Of a stretch of 19,499 bases of DNA, positions 1 to 8,291 are shown in pieces. The notes under the pieces were generated by a model, which was not told the DNA's origin, did no database searches, and saw nothing but the letters and a program-made list of their open reading frames with translations. The DNA is taken from NCBI GenBank assembly GCA_017620055.1, contig JAFZRD010000126.1:1-19499 (forward strand). The letters run 5' to 3'. This DNA comes from Lachnospiraceae bacterium. GTDB lineage: Bacteria > Bacillota_A > Clostridia > Lachnospirales > Lachnospiraceae. The translations under genes and the position numbers were made by a program. How positions within the stretch are numbered: position 1 is the stretch's first letter; every line of letters begins with the position of its first letter.

Positions 1-21
1 CTGATCAGACATCGTAAAATT

Positions 22-50
22 TTGAAGAAATAAACAAGTCTTTCTAGATT
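22..50 (+). promoter_or_regulatory. Predicted sigma-A promoter of the sugar ABC transporter operon
   Basis: TTGAAG (22-27) and TAGATT (45-50) are separated by 17 bases, a good fit to a housekeeping -35/-10 pair. Transcription would start near 57, leaving a leader of about 64 bases before the binding-protein gene. Seen by eye only. The upstream context is cut off by the window edge, so a regulator gene or operator further upstream cannot be excluded. Confidence 0.5.
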
Positions 51-74
51 ATGAAGTGATAATGTGTTAACTGT

Positions 75-95
75 CGGGTGACATGGTGTTGCCCG
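75..95 (+). promoter_or_regulatory. Stem-loop in the leader of the sugar-binding protein gene
   Basis: CGGGTGACA (75-83) pairs with TGTTGCCCG (87-95) over 9 pairs, two of them G-U wobbles, around a 3-base TGG loop. It ends 12 bases before the ribosome site GGGAGG (108-113). No T run follows, so it is not a terminator. It could protect the 5' end of an abundant mRNA. At DNA level the left part also contains the small inverted repeat TGTC-N4-GACA (72-83), which could be an operator. Confidence 0.35.
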
Positions 96-120
96 GAAAA
101 ATTACTAGGGAGGACGAAAA

Positions 121-1287
121 ATGTCTAGAAAAGTATTATCAGTTTTACTTGCAACAGCAATGACAGCTTCTCTTCTTGTAGGTTGTGGCGGAGCAGCAGC
201 TCCTGCAGCAGATGCAGCACCCGCAGCTACAGAGGAAGCAGCACCCGCAGAAGATGCAGCACCCGCAGCTGACGCAGCTGAGGAAGCTCCCGCATCAGAC
301 GTTGGCGCAGGCATGAAGGTTGGTGTAGCAATGCCTACAAAGGATCTTCAGAGATGGAACCAGGATGGTGCTAACATGGAAGAGCAGCTTAAGGCAGCTG
401 GTTACGAAGTTGACCTTCAGTTCGCTTCAAACGACGTTCAGACTCAGGTTTCTCAGATCGAGAACATGATCAACGGCGGATGCAACGTACTCGTTATCGC
501 TTCTATCGATGGTGAGTCACTCGGTACAGTTCTTGAGACAGCTAAGGCAGCTAACATTCCTGTTATCGCTTATGACCGTCTTATCATGGGAACAGATGCA
601 GTTTCTTACTATGCAACATTCGATAACTACATGGTAGGTACAAAGCAGGGACAGTACATCATCGACACACTTGACCTCAACAATGCAGCAGGTCCTTTCA
701 CAATGGAAGTTACAACTGGTGATCCCGGTGATAACAATGCTAAGTTCTTCTACAACGGTGCTATGGATCTTCTTAAGCCCTTCATCGACGAAGGTAAGCT
801 CGTTGTTAAGTCCGGCAAGTATGATTTCGACAGCGTTGCTACACAGTCATGGGCAACAGAGAACGCTCAGTCAAGAGCAGAGAACATCCTTTCTTCTTTC
901 TATGCAGATGGAACAGACCTCGATGTATGGCTTTGCTCAAACGACTCTACAGCACTCGGTGTTGAGAACGCACTTGCAGCTAACTACAAGGGTAAATATC
1001 CCATCATCACAGGTCAGGACTGTGACGTAGCTAACGTTAAGAACATGATCGATGGTAAGCAGTCAATGTCTATCTTCAAGGATACACGTACTCTTGCAGC
1101 TCAGGTTGTTAAGATGGTTGGTCAGATCCTTAACGGCGAGACAGTTGAAGTTAACGATACAAAGACATACGACAATGGTAAGGGCGTTGTTCCTTCATAC
1201 CTTTGCGAGCCTGTATTCGCTGATATCAACAACTACAAGGAAATCCTCATCGACAGCGGTTACTACACAGAGGCTGATCTTCAGTAA
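121..1287 (+). CDS. chvE: Multiple-monosaccharide ABC transporter substrate-binding lipoprotein (ChvE type)
   Basis: Extracytoplasmic sugar receptor, 388 aa, expected to bind monosaccharides (xylose, arabinose, galactose or glucose type) and deliver them to the permease encoded downstream. Residues 1-21 are a lipoprotein signal with lipobox LVGC, and Cys22 is the lipid anchor. Residues 24-61 form an acidic Ala/Pro/Glu tether. From about 66 a periplasmic-binding-protein fold runs to the end, with ChvE-like stretches VGVAMPTKD, SQIENMI, VLVIASIDG, VIAYDRLI and SYYATFDN. The start is fixed by GGGAGG at 108-113, seven bases upstream. Codon choice is narrow (GCA/GCT, AAC, TTC), consistent with high expression. 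The ATPase gene follows after a stem-loop. The family call is strong; the exact sugar is not readable from the sequence. Confidence 0.93.
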   Translation: MSRKVLSVLLATAMTASLLVGCGGAAAPAADAAPAATEEAAPAEDAAPAADAAEEAPASDVGAGMKVGVAMPTKDLQRWNQDGANMEEQLKAAGYEVDLQFASNDVQTQVSQIENMINGGCNVLVIASIDGESLGTVLETAKAANIPVIAYDRLIMGTDAVSYYATFDNYMVGTKQGQYIIDTLDLNNAAGPFTMEVTTGDPGDNNAKFFYNGAMDLLKPFIDEGKLVVKSGKYDFDSVATQSWATENAQSRAENILSSFYADGTDLDVWLCSNDSTALGVENALAANYKGKYPIITGQDCDVANVKNMIDGKQSMSIFKDTRTLAAQVVKMVGQILNGETVEVNDTKTYDNGKGVVPSYLCEPVFADINNYKEILIDSGYYTEADLQ

Positions 1288-1312
1288 TCAGAACTTACAA
1301 GTAATCTAGGTT

Positions 1313-1345
1313 AATAGACAGGCGGGGTTAACCCGCCTGTTTATT
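1313..1345 (+). terminator. Intercistronic stem-loop between binding-protein and ATPase genes (attenuating terminator or mRNA stabiliser)
   Basis: AATAGACAGGCGGG (1313-1326) pairs with CCCGCCTGTTTATT (1332-1345) over 14 positions with one G-U wobble; the 9-bp core ACAGGCGGG/CCCGCCTGT is perfect. The loop is GTTAA. The U content on the 3' side is poor (TTTATT, itself in the stem), so termination is probably partial. A hairpin here is the classic way to give more binding protein than membrane components in ABC operons. Confidence 0.65.
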
Positions 1346-1392
1346 AGGTAAGGTATCGAATTATAATAATGGGTTTGTAGGAGGGATACATT

Positions 1393-2934
1393 TTGGCTAA
1401 AGTTATTCTTGAAATGAAAAATATAACCAAAACCTTCCCCGGCGTAAAGGCACTTGATAACGTAAATTTTCAGGTAGAGGAAGGCGAGATCCATGCACTT
1501 GTCGGTGAGAACGGTGCAGGGAAATCCACCCTGATGAATGTACTGAGCGGCATCTATCCGTTCGGAACATACGAAGGGGATATCATTTACAACGGTGAAG
1601 TTTGTAAATTCAACAAGATAAAGGATTCCGAAGAAAAAGGGATCGTTATCATACATCAGGAGCTGGCGCTCATTCCGTATATGTCGATAGGTGAGAACAT
1701 GTTCCTCGGAAACGAGAGAGGAAAGGCTGCTGCTATCGACTGGAACGAGACATACGGTGAGGCTGACAAATATCTTAAGATGGTCGGACTCTCAGACAGT
1801 TCCAGAACTCTTGTCAAGGAACTCGGTACAGGTAAACAGCAGCTTGTCGAGATCGCAAAAGCGCTCGCAAAGCATGCAAAGCTTCTGATCCTTGACGAGC
1901 CCACATCTTCTCTTAATGAGAAAGATTCAAGAGCACTTCTTGATCTTCTTCTCAAGTTCAAAAAAGAGAACGGGTTAACATCGATAATCATATCTCATAA
2001 GCTTAACGAGGTTTCATATGTTGCCGACAAGATCACGGTCGTTCGTGACGGTGCAACGATCGAAACACTCGACAAGGCTACAACGGAGATTTCAGAAGAT
2101 AGAATCATAAAAGGAATGGTAGGACGTGAGATCACGGACCGTTTCCCGAAGCGTCATGATGTACAGATAGGCGACATCAACCTCGAGGTTAAGAACTGGA
2201 GTGTATATCATCCTCTCTATCCCGAGAAGAAGGTCGTTGACAACGTTTCATTCAACGTCCGCAAGGGCGAGGTTGTCGGTATATACGGACTGATGGGTGC
2301 GGGACGTACAGAGCTTGCAATGAGTATATTCGGCAAGACATACGGAACCGGCATCACAGGTATCATGACCCTTAACGGCAAAGAGGTTAACCTCAAGAAT
2401 GCCAAGGAAGCCATCAAGGCAAAGCTTGCATATGTTACCGAGGACCGTAAGGGTAACGGACTTGTACTCAACAACCCTATCAAGATCAACACGACTCTTG
2501 CCAATCTTGACGCTGTCAGTGAGAGAAGCATCATAGATAAGGATAAAGAGTATCAGGTTGCTGTTGAATACAAAGACAAGCTCAAGACGAAGACTCCTTC
2601 CGTTGAGCAGAATGTAGGTAATCTGTCCGGTGGTAACCAGCAGAAGGTCCTTCTTGCAAAGTGGATGTTCGCAGAGCCGGATGTTCTGATCCTCGACGAG
2701 CCTACACGTGGTATCGATGTAGGCGCCAAGTACGAGATCTACTGTATCATCAACGATCTGGTTAAAGCAGGCAAGTCAGTTGTCATGATCTCTTCAGAGC
2801 TTCCCGAGACGATCGGTATGAGTGACAGGATCTATGTCATGAACGAAGGAAAGTTCGTCGGAGAGCTGAAGCAGGAAGAAGCAAGTCAGGAGTCGATCAT
2901 GGCTTGCATCATGAGATCGGGAAGGGGTGAGTAA
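1393..2934 (+). CDS. mmsA: Sugar ABC transporter ATP-binding protein, two fused ATPase domains
   Basis: Cytoplasmic ATPase, 513 aa, powering the adjacent permeases; family of RbsA/MglA/XylG/GguA. Domain 1 has Walker [10 protein letters not shown] (about 39-47), signature region [16 protein letters not shown], Walker [12 protein letters not shown] and switch His in IIISHKL. Domain 2 has a degenerate Walker [11 protein letters not shown] (Arg for Lys), intact signature LSGGNQQKV and Walker [13 protein letters not shown]. The degenerate second site and the GTGKQQ form of the first signature are normal in this family. The start is TTG at 1393, supported by AGGAGGG at 1379-1385 seven bases upstream; translation fits the family N-terminus at once ([17 protein letters not shown]). 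The first permease starts 2 bases after the stop. Confidence 0.95.
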   Translation: MAKVILEMKNITKTFPGVKALDNVNFQVEEGEIHALVGENGAGKSTLMNVLSGIYPFGTYEGDIIYNGEVCKFNKIKDSEEKGIVIIHQELALIPYMSIGENMFLGNERGKAAAIDWNETYGEADKYLKMVGLSDSSRTLVKELGTGKQQLVEIAKALAKHAKLLILDEPTSSLNEKDSRALLDLLLKFKKENGLTSIIISHKLNEVSYVADKITVVRDGATIETLDKATTEISEDRIIKGMVGREITDRFPKRHDVQIGDINLEVKNWSVYHPLYPEKKVVDNVSFNVRKGEVVGIYGLMGAGRTELAMSIFGKTYGTGITGIMTLNGKEVNLKNAKEAIKAKLAYVTEDRKGNGLVLNNPIKINTTLANLDAVSERSIIDKDKEYQVAVEYKDKLKTKTPSVEQNVGNLSGGNQQKVLLAKWMFAEPDVLILDEPTRGIDVGAKYEIYCIINDLVKAGKSVVMISSELPETIGMSDRIYVMNEGKFVGELKQEEASQESIMACIMRSGRGE

Positions 2935-2936
2935 CG

Positions 2937-4109
2937 ATGGCAAAAACTAATTATTCTGCAGTATTCAAAAAATATGCGATGGCGATCGTTCTCGTTCTCG
3001 TTCTTTTACTGTTCTATGTTCTGACAGACGGAAAGATCCTCTATCCTCAGAACATAAACAACCTTTTATCACAGAACGCATACGTGTTCGTTCTTGCAAC
3101 AGGTATGCTGCTGTGTATCCTGACAGGTGGTAACATCGACCTTGCGGTAGGTTCCGTAGTTTGTTTTGTGGGTGCCGTCGGCGGTGTGGTTCTTGATAAG
3201 AACATGAACTTTGTTATCGCATTCGTGATCATGATGCTTATCGGTCTTGCGATAGGTATGTGGCAGGGTTTCTGGATCGCGTTTGTAAACGTGCCGCCAT
3301 TCATAGCAACCCTGGCAGGCATGTACGCTTTCAGGGGACTGTCGAACGTTGTGCTCGGCGGTCAGGCGCTGAACCTGTCGAAGAAGGACGGATTCCTTAA
3401 GACATTCGGTGGTGGTGCCGACTGTTATATCCCTGATATCTTCTCGGGCTCATCTATCAACATGACATGTATGATAGCCGGTATCATCGGTGTTGCGATA
3501 TTCCTTATCATGACGATATACGGAAGGATCAACACCAAGAAGAGAGGATATGAGACAGCTCCTCTTCTCGGCGATGCCGTAAAGATGGCGATCATCTCGT
3601 TCGTTGTTTTATATCTTACTTATAAGCTTGCATCATATCAGGGTATTCCCACATCCCTTATCTGGGTACTCCTGGTTGTTATTTCTTTCGGCTATGTTAC
3701 ACAGAAGACGGTCATCGGACGTGATCTGTATGCCGTCGGCGGTAACAAGAAGGCCGCACAGCTTTCGGGTGTTAATACCAGAAAGGTTTACTTCTTTGCA
3801 TATTCATTCATGGGACTTCTTTCCGGTCTTGCCGGAACACTCACGATAGCAAGAGCAGCTTCGGCCCAGCCCACATACGGCCAGGGTTACGAAATGGATG
3901 CCATCGGCGCATGTTTCATCGGTGGAGCAAGTGCATACGGCGGTATCGGTACTGTTCCCGGTGTTATAATCGGTGCTCTTCTTATGGGTGTCATCAACCA
4001 GGGTATGTCGATATGCAGTGTTGACGCAAACCTTCAGAAAGTCGTCAAAGGACTGGTTCTTCTCGGAGCCGTCATATTTGATGTCGTATCGAAGAAAGAG
4101 AAAAAATAA
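2937..4109 (+). CDS. mmsB: Sugar ABC transporter permease, first of a tandem pair
   Basis: Inner-membrane permease of the BPD_transp_2 family (RbsC/XylH/GguB), 390 aa with about ten hydrophobic segments. Family landmarks are ILTGGNIDLAVGSVV near residue 60, VPPFIATLAGMYAFRGL near 120, GRDLYAVGGNKKAAQLSGV near 262, and the C-terminal GACFIGGASAYGGIGTVPG. A polar loop containing KKRGYETAPLL lies in the middle, giving the longer length seen in the XylH/GguB branch. It starts 2 bases after the ATPase stop, with AAGGGG at 2922-2927 as likely ribosome site. It is clearly homologous to the next gene, so the channel is probably a heterodimer. Confidence 0.92.
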   Translation: MAKTNYSAVFKKYAMAIVLVLVLLLFYVLTDGKILYPQNINNLLSQNAYVFVLATGMLLCILTGGNIDLAVGSVVCFVGAVGGVVLDKNMNFVIAFVIMMLIGLAIGMWQGFWIAFVNVPPFIATLAGMYAFRGLSNVVLGGQALNLSKKDGFLKTFGGGADCYIPDIFSGSSINMTCMIAGIIGVAIFLIMTIYGRINTKKRGYETAPLLGDAVKMAIISFVVLYLTYKLASYQGIPTSLIWVLLVVISFGYVTQKTVIGRDLYAVGGNKKAAQLSGVNTRKVYFFAYSFMGLLSGLAGTLTIARAASAQPTYGQGYEMDAIGACFIGGASAYGGIGTVPGVIIGALLMGVINQGMSICSVDANLQKVVKGLVLLGAVIFDVVSKKEKK

Positions 4110-4127
4110 CACAGAAAGGATATAGAA

Positions 4128-5348
4128 ATGGAAAAAGTAGGTAAGATTTTTAAAGAACATACTATGCAGATCATTCTGTTCCTCGTTGTTATTTTTTTCG
4201 CGATCACAACAAAAGGACAGATCCTTTCTGCGATGAACTTCGAAGCTCTTATTACACAGAACGCATACGTTTTCATTCTTGCAACAGGTATGTTCATGTG
4301 TATGCTTATCAAAGGTAACATTGACCTGTCGGTCGGTGCAACGGTTTGTCTCATAGATGCGATCGGAGCATATATGATGATAAACATGGGTATTTCCGTT
4401 CCCGTTGCGATGATCGCAATGGTTATTTTCGGATGCATCATCGGTGCGGTACTCGGATGGCTCATAGCTTATCTTAACATCCCGCCCTGGATCGCAACGC
4501 TTGGCGGATTCCTTGCATTCAGAGGACTAGGAACAAAGATCGTTGCAACTGCATCATCAACATCATCTATCTCGGTCAATGACATGAAGGGCTTTACCAA
4601 TCTCTTCATCAGCCATGTTCCCAGGGAATTTTGTATTCCGATCGGTATTGTTTGCTGTGTTCTGTTTGTGATACTTCAGGTAAGGGCAAGAGCAACAAAG
4701 ATCAAAAAAGGATATGAGGCTGAGTCACTTGCCGATCTTGTCGTTCGCTGCGTGATCATCTGTCTGATCGTCATGCTGTTTGCGATCAAGTATGCAGGCG
4801 GTATCATCGACATCAAGTCGTTGTCAAACAAGAAGGGAATCATAGCGATCCTTCTCGGCAAGCAGACATCGCTCGGACTTCCCGCCGTACTTATTTGGGT
4901 TGCTGTTGTTCTGCTCGTTTACAACTTTATCACAGGCAAGACCGTGCTCGGACGTTATTTCTACGCAATGGGCGGTAATATGGAAGCAACAAGACTGTCC
5001 GGTATCGATACAAAGCTTGTTCTCTTCTTCGCTTACCTTAATATGCAGTTCCTGTCGGTCATCGCAGGTTGGGCAAGCCTTGCAAAACTGTCCACGGCTA
5101 ATGCATTTATGGGTCAGAACTATGAGCTTGATGCCATCAGTGCTTGTATCGTCGGTGGTGTCAGTGCATACGGCGGATCGGGAAGCGTATTCGGAATGGT
5201 TGTCGGTGCCGCACTCATCGGTGTTATCAACCTCGGTATGTCGATCATGAGTATCGACCCGAACTGGCAGAAGGTCATCAAGGGTGTCGTTCTTCTGGCA
5301 GCGGTCGTATTCGAGATCGTTAACAACAGGCCCAAGACGAAGGCCTGA
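4128..5348 (+). CDS. Sugar ABC transporter permease, second of a tandem pair
   Basis: Second BPD_transp_2 permease, 406 aa. The same landmarks as its neighbour occur in the same order: LIKGNIDLSVGATV, IPPWIATLGGFLAFRGL, GRYFYAMGGNMEATRLSGI and ISACIVGGVSAYGGSGSVFG. Even the N-terminal LITQNAYVFILATGMFMC mirrors LLSQNAYVFVLATGMLLC of the first copy. The middle loop is longer and ends in KKGIIAILLGKQTSLGLP. An 18-base gap with AAAGGA separates it from the first permease. It looks like an old tandem duplication, with both copies intact and diverged throughout, which favours a heterodimeric pore over redundancy. A terminator follows, closing the operon. Confidence 0.91.
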   Translation: MEKVGKIFKEHTMQIILFLVVIFFAITTKGQILSAMNFEALITQNAYVFILATGMFMCMLIKGNIDLSVGATVCLIDAIGAYMMINMGISVPVAMIAMVIFGCIIGAVLGWLIAYLNIPPWIATLGGFLAFRGLGTKIVATASSTSSISVNDMKGFTNLFISHVPREFCIPIGIVCCVLFVILQVRARATKIKKGYEAESLADLVVRCVIICLIVMLFAIKYAGGIIDIKSLSNKKGIIAILLGKQTSLGLPAVLIWVAVVLLVYNFITGKTVLGRYFYAMGGNMEATRLSGIDTKLVLFFAYLNMQFLSVIAGWASLAKLSTANAFMGQNYELDAISACIVGGVSAYGGSGSVFGMVVGAALIGVINLGMSIMSIDPNWQKVIKGVVLLAAVVFEIVNNRPKTKA

Positions 5349-5383
5349 GAGTAAGCCCTTAATAAATCCATTATTATAAAGGG

Positions 5384-5428
5384 GAGCCCTCCTTTCTTAC
5401 GCAGGTAGGATCGGGGGGCTCTTTTTTT
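5384..5428 (+). terminator. Rho-independent terminator of the sugar transporter operon
   Basis: GAGCCCTCC (5384-5392) pairs with GGGGGGCTC (5413-5421), 9 pairs with one G-U, around a 20-base loop, followed by a run of seven T (5422-5428). It lies 36 bases after the second permease. The T run merges with the -35 box of the next promoter. Confidence 0.85.
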
Positions 5429-5455
5429 GCCGCACCTCGCTGCATGATATATAAT
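5427..5455 (+). promoter_or_regulatory. Predicted promoter of the uvrC-hprK-murB-whiA operon
   Basis: TTGCCG (5427-5432) and a perfect TATAAT (5450-5455) are 17 bases apart. The expected start of transcription is about 5461-5463, exactly at the ATG of uvrC (5463). The -10 box overlaps an upstream in-frame ATG (5454), which this transcript could therefore not contain. The -10 box is flanked by small inverted arms TGCAT (5441-5445) and ATGCA (5459-5463), a possible but weak operator. Confidence 0.6.
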
Positions 5456-5462
5456 GGTATGC

Positions 5463-7316
5463 ATGAGTGATTTTAACATCGAGGAGGAATTGAATAAGCT
5501 GCCGAAGAGGCCGGGCGTGTACATCATGCATGATAAGGATGATGTGATCATATACGTCGGGAAGGCCGTGGTGCTTCGAAACCGTGTCAGGTCGTACTTC
5601 AGGGAGAGCACGAAGAAGACCGTCAAGATACAGCAGATGGTCAAGCACATCGCGTGGTTTGAGTATGTCGTAACGGATTCGGAGCTCGAAGCTCTTGTCC
5701 TTGAGAACAATCTGATCAAGGAGAACCAGCCCAAATACAACACGATGCTCAAGGACGACAAGACGTATCCTTACATCAAGGTAACAGTCGCGGATGAGTA
5801 TCCGAGGATCGTGACGTGCCGAAAGGTTACAAAGGACGGAGCAAGATATTTCGGTCCTTTCACTTCGGGTGAGGCTGTAAAGGAAACTACTGACCTTCTG
5901 CGTAAGGCATATAAGATCAGAAACTGCAGGAGCATCATCAGCGATTCGGACAGTCACGGTACCGAGAGAAAGTGTCTGTATTATCACATGGGTCAGTGCG
6001 ACGCACCGTGTGACGGACTTGCGGATAAGGAAGAGTATGCGGAGAATGTCTCAAAGGCCGTAGCGTTCCTGTCGGGTGACCACAAACAGGTAATAAGCGA
6101 TCTGACTGCAAAGATGCAGGAAGCGTCGGATGATATGCAGTATGAAAAGGCGATGGAATACCGTGACCTTATCACGAGTGTCAGGAAGGTATCGGAGAAG
6201 CAGAAGATAACCGATACCGGCGGAGAGAACAGGGATGTTATCGCGATGGCAAACGATAAGGAATCGGTCATCGTCCAGATGTTCTTCATAAGAGACGGCA
6301 AGATCGTCGGCAGGGAACACTACTACATGAAGCACGCGGATGAGGAAACACCGGAAGACATCCTGGCGGCATTCCTGATGCAGTTCTACAGCGGCGCATC
6401 GTTTATCCCGAAAGAGATACTGCTTCCTTTCCTTCCGTCGGGACCGGAGCTTATAACCGAATGGATGTGCTCACAGAAAGGATCGAAGATGGAACTTATC
6501 GTTCCGCAGAAGGGCATGAAGGACAAGCTCGTCAAGATGGCTCTCGAGAACGCGCGCATCAAACTTGACAGGGATGTTGAAAAGCTTCAGAAGAAACGCG
6601 AGAAGACGATAGGAGCCCTTGAAGAGATCTCTGATATCCTCGGACTTACCGACATCCACAGGATGGAAGCATATGACATATCGAACATAAGCGGGTTCGA
6701 ATCCGTCGGATCGATGGTCGTATATGAGGACGGTAAACCCAAACCGAACGAATACAGGAAGTTCAGGATCAAGTCCGTTGAAGGACCGAACGATTATGCG
6801 AGTATGGAAGAAGTGTTGACAAGACGTTTCAGGCACGGACTCGATGAGCGAGAGACCGGTGACGGTTCCGCGAAGTTCTCGAAGTTTCCGGATCTCATAC
6901 TTATGGACGGAGGACGCGGCCAGGTCAACATATGCGAAGAAGTCCTCGCAAAGCTCGGACTTGACATCCCTGTGTGCGGAATGGTCAAGGACGATAACCA
7001 CAGAACGAGAGGACTGTACTATAACAACGAGGAGCTGTCGATATCACGCTCGTCGGAAGGATTCCATCTCATAACGAGGATACAGGACGAGGCGCACAGG
7101 TTTGCGATAACGTTCCACAGAAAGCTTCGAAGCAAAGACCAGGTACATTCGATACTCGACGACATACCGGGGATCGGACCGAAGAGGAGGCGTGCACTTA
7201 TGAAGAGCTTCGAATCTCTTGAGGATATCAAAAAGGCCTCGGCGGAAGATCTCTCCAAGGTCGAAGGCTTCAATGCCGCATCCGCTCAAAGTGTTTACGA
7301 GTTCTTTCACAAATGA
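5463..7316 (+). CDS. uvrC: Excinuclease ABC subunit C (UvrC)
   Basis: Nucleotide-excision-repair nuclease that makes both incisions with UvrAB, 617 aa. N-terminal GIY-YIG nuclease has GVY at 18-20 and YVG at 31-33. A Cys cluster follows (C...KCLYYHMGQCDAPC), then a UVR UvrB-binding helix pair near residues 200-235, an RNase H-like 3' nuclease (MEAYDISNISG, FPDLILMDGGRGQV) and a C-terminal helix-hairpin-helix pair (DDIPGIGPKRRRALM). The ATG at 5463 gives the usual family N-terminus, IEEEL.KLP..PGVY. No ribosome site lies upstream; an AGGAGG at 5482-5487 is inside the gene and only two bases from an in-frame TTG, too close to be a convincing start. The better reading is a leaderless message from the promoter just upstream. 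Confidence 0.95.
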   Translation: MSDFNIEEELNKLPKRPGVYIMHDKDDVIIYVGKAVVLRNRVRSYFRESTKKTVKIQQMVKHIAWFEYVVTDSELEALVLENNLIKENQPKYNTMLKDDKTYPYIKVTVADEYPRIVTCRKVTKDGARYFGPFTSGEAVKETTDLLRKAYKIRNCRSIISDSDSHGTERKCLYYHMGQCDAPCDGLADKEEYAENVSKAVAFLSGDHKQVISDLTAKMQEASDDMQYEKAMEYRDLITSVRKVSEKQKITDTGGENRDVIAMANDKESVIVQMFFIRDGKIVGREHYYMKHADEETPEDILAAFLMQFYSGASFIPKEILLPFLPSGPELITEWMCSQKGSKMELIVPQKGMKDKLVKMALENARIKLDRDVEKLQKKREKTIGALEEISDILGLTDIHRMEAYDISNISGFESVGSMVVYEDGKPKPNEYRKFRIKSVEGPNDYASMEEVLTRRFRHGLDERETGDGSAKFSKFPDLILMDGGRGQVNICEEVLAKLGLDIPVCGMVKDDNHRTRGLYYNNEELSISRSSEGFHLITRIQDEAHRFAITFHRKLRSKDQVHSILDDIPGIGPKRRRALMKSFESLEDIKKASAEDLSKVEGFNAASAQSVYEFFHK

Positions 7317-7353
7317 TATACTTTAAGTTGTGCCAAACAGAACGGAGGTTTGT

Positions 7354-8289
7354 ATGGGATCTGTATCAGTAAGTGAATTGATCGACAAAATGAAACTTGT
7401 GAATCTGACACCCGATATTGACGTGGAAGAGATCAAGATCACCCAGCCGGATATCAACCGTCCCGCGCTTCAGATGGCGGGATTCCTGGAGCATTTCGAA
7501 ACGGCCAGGGTTCAGATCATAGGATTTGTCGAATATACATACATGGAGAAGCTCGGACCGAAGATCAAGAAAGAGCGATACGGACACATTCTGTGTGACG
7601 ATACACCGTGCTACGTTTTCTGCCGTGATCTTCAGCCGGACGATCTGTTCCTTGAGATAGCAAGGGCGCATAACGTTGCCGTGCTCATGTCTCACAAGAG
7701 TACATCAAACCTCATGGCGGAGATCATCAGATGGCTCAACGTCAAACTGGCTCCGTGCATCTCGGTGCATGGCGTACTCGTCGATGTATACGGCGAAGGT
7801 GTTCTGATCACGGGTGAGAGCGGTATCGGTAAATCGGAGGCCGCACTCGAGCTCGTAAAGCGTGGACACAGACTTGTGAGCGATGATGTTGTCGAGATCA
7901 GAAAAGTCAGCGATGATACGCTGATCGGAACCGCACCCGATATAACAAGGCACCTTATCGAACTGAGAGGTATCGGCATCGTCGATGTCAAGATGCTGTT
8001 CGGTGTGTCATCTGTAAGAGAGACGCAGAGCATAGACCTTGTCATCAGACTCGAGGAGTGGGACAGGGATAAGGATTACGACAGGATCGGTCTTGAGGAG
8101 GAGTATACGGAATACCTCGGAAACAAGGTCGTATGTCACAGCATTCCTATCAGACCGGGCCGTAACCTTGCTATCATATGCGAGTCGGCGGCCGTTAACT
8201 TCAGACAGAAGAAGATGGGTTACAACGCTGCCCAGGAACTGTATTCAAGATTCCAGAATTCGTTAAAGACGAGAGAGGAAGAGGAATAG
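7354..8289 (+). CDS. hprK: HPr kinase/phosphorylase (HprK)
   Basis: Bifunctional enzyme that phosphorylates and dephosphorylates Ser46 of HPr/Crh, the switch for CcpA-dependent catabolite repression in Firmicutes; 311 aa, normal length. The N-terminal domain (1-130) is followed by the kinase core with Walker A GESGIGKS at 154-161, a Mg-binding VSDDVVEI, and the HprK signature LIELRGIGIVDV, with a C-terminal helix NFRQKKMGYNAAQEL. The start at 7354 is set by GGAGG at 7344-7348; an in-frame GTG at 7330 would add eight residues upstream of that ribosome site and is unlikely. It sits 37 bases after uvrC and 2 bases before the glucokinase gene. A likely substrate, the HPr-like protein, is encoded at the end of the same operon. 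Confidence 0.95.
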   Translation: MGSVSVSELIDKMKLVNLTPDIDVEEIKITQPDINRPALQMAGFLEHFETARVQIIGFVEYTYMEKLGPKIKKERYGHILCDDTPCYVFCRDLQPDDLFLEIARAHNVAVLMSHKSTSNLMAEIIRWLNVKLAPCISVHGVLVDVYGEGVLITGESGIGKSEAALELVKRGHRLVSDDVVEIRKVSDDTLIGTAPDITRHLIELRGIGIVDVKMLFGVSSVRETQSIDLVIRLEEWDRDKDYDRIGLEEEYTEYLGNKVVCHSIPIRPGRNLAIICESAAVNFRQKKMGYNAAQELYSRFQNSLKTREEEE

Positions 8290-8291
8290 AA

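Noticed and set aside
1362..1367. TATAAT upstream of the ATPase gene as a separate promoter
   Set aside because: No acceptable -35 box occurs at 16-18 bases upstream; that region is the 3' arm of the stem-loop.
2263..2310. Arg replacing Lys in the second Walker A of the ATPase as an inactivating mutation
   Set aside because: A degenerate second nucleotide site is normal for RbsA/MglA/GguA-type ATPases.
5454..5462. ATG at 5454 as the uvrC start
   Set aside because: It overlaps the perfect TATAAT box, has no ribosome site, and adds three residues not expected in UvrC; 5463 fits better.
5120..5987. Minus-strand open frames of 213 and 196 codons across the terminator and uvrC start
   Set aside because: They cross a clear terminator and promoter and overlap permease and uvrC coding sequence; no protein family is recognisable.
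7330..7353. GTG at 7330 as hprK start
   Set aside because: The ribosome site GGAGG at 7344-7348 lies downstream of it and is correctly placed for ATG 7354.
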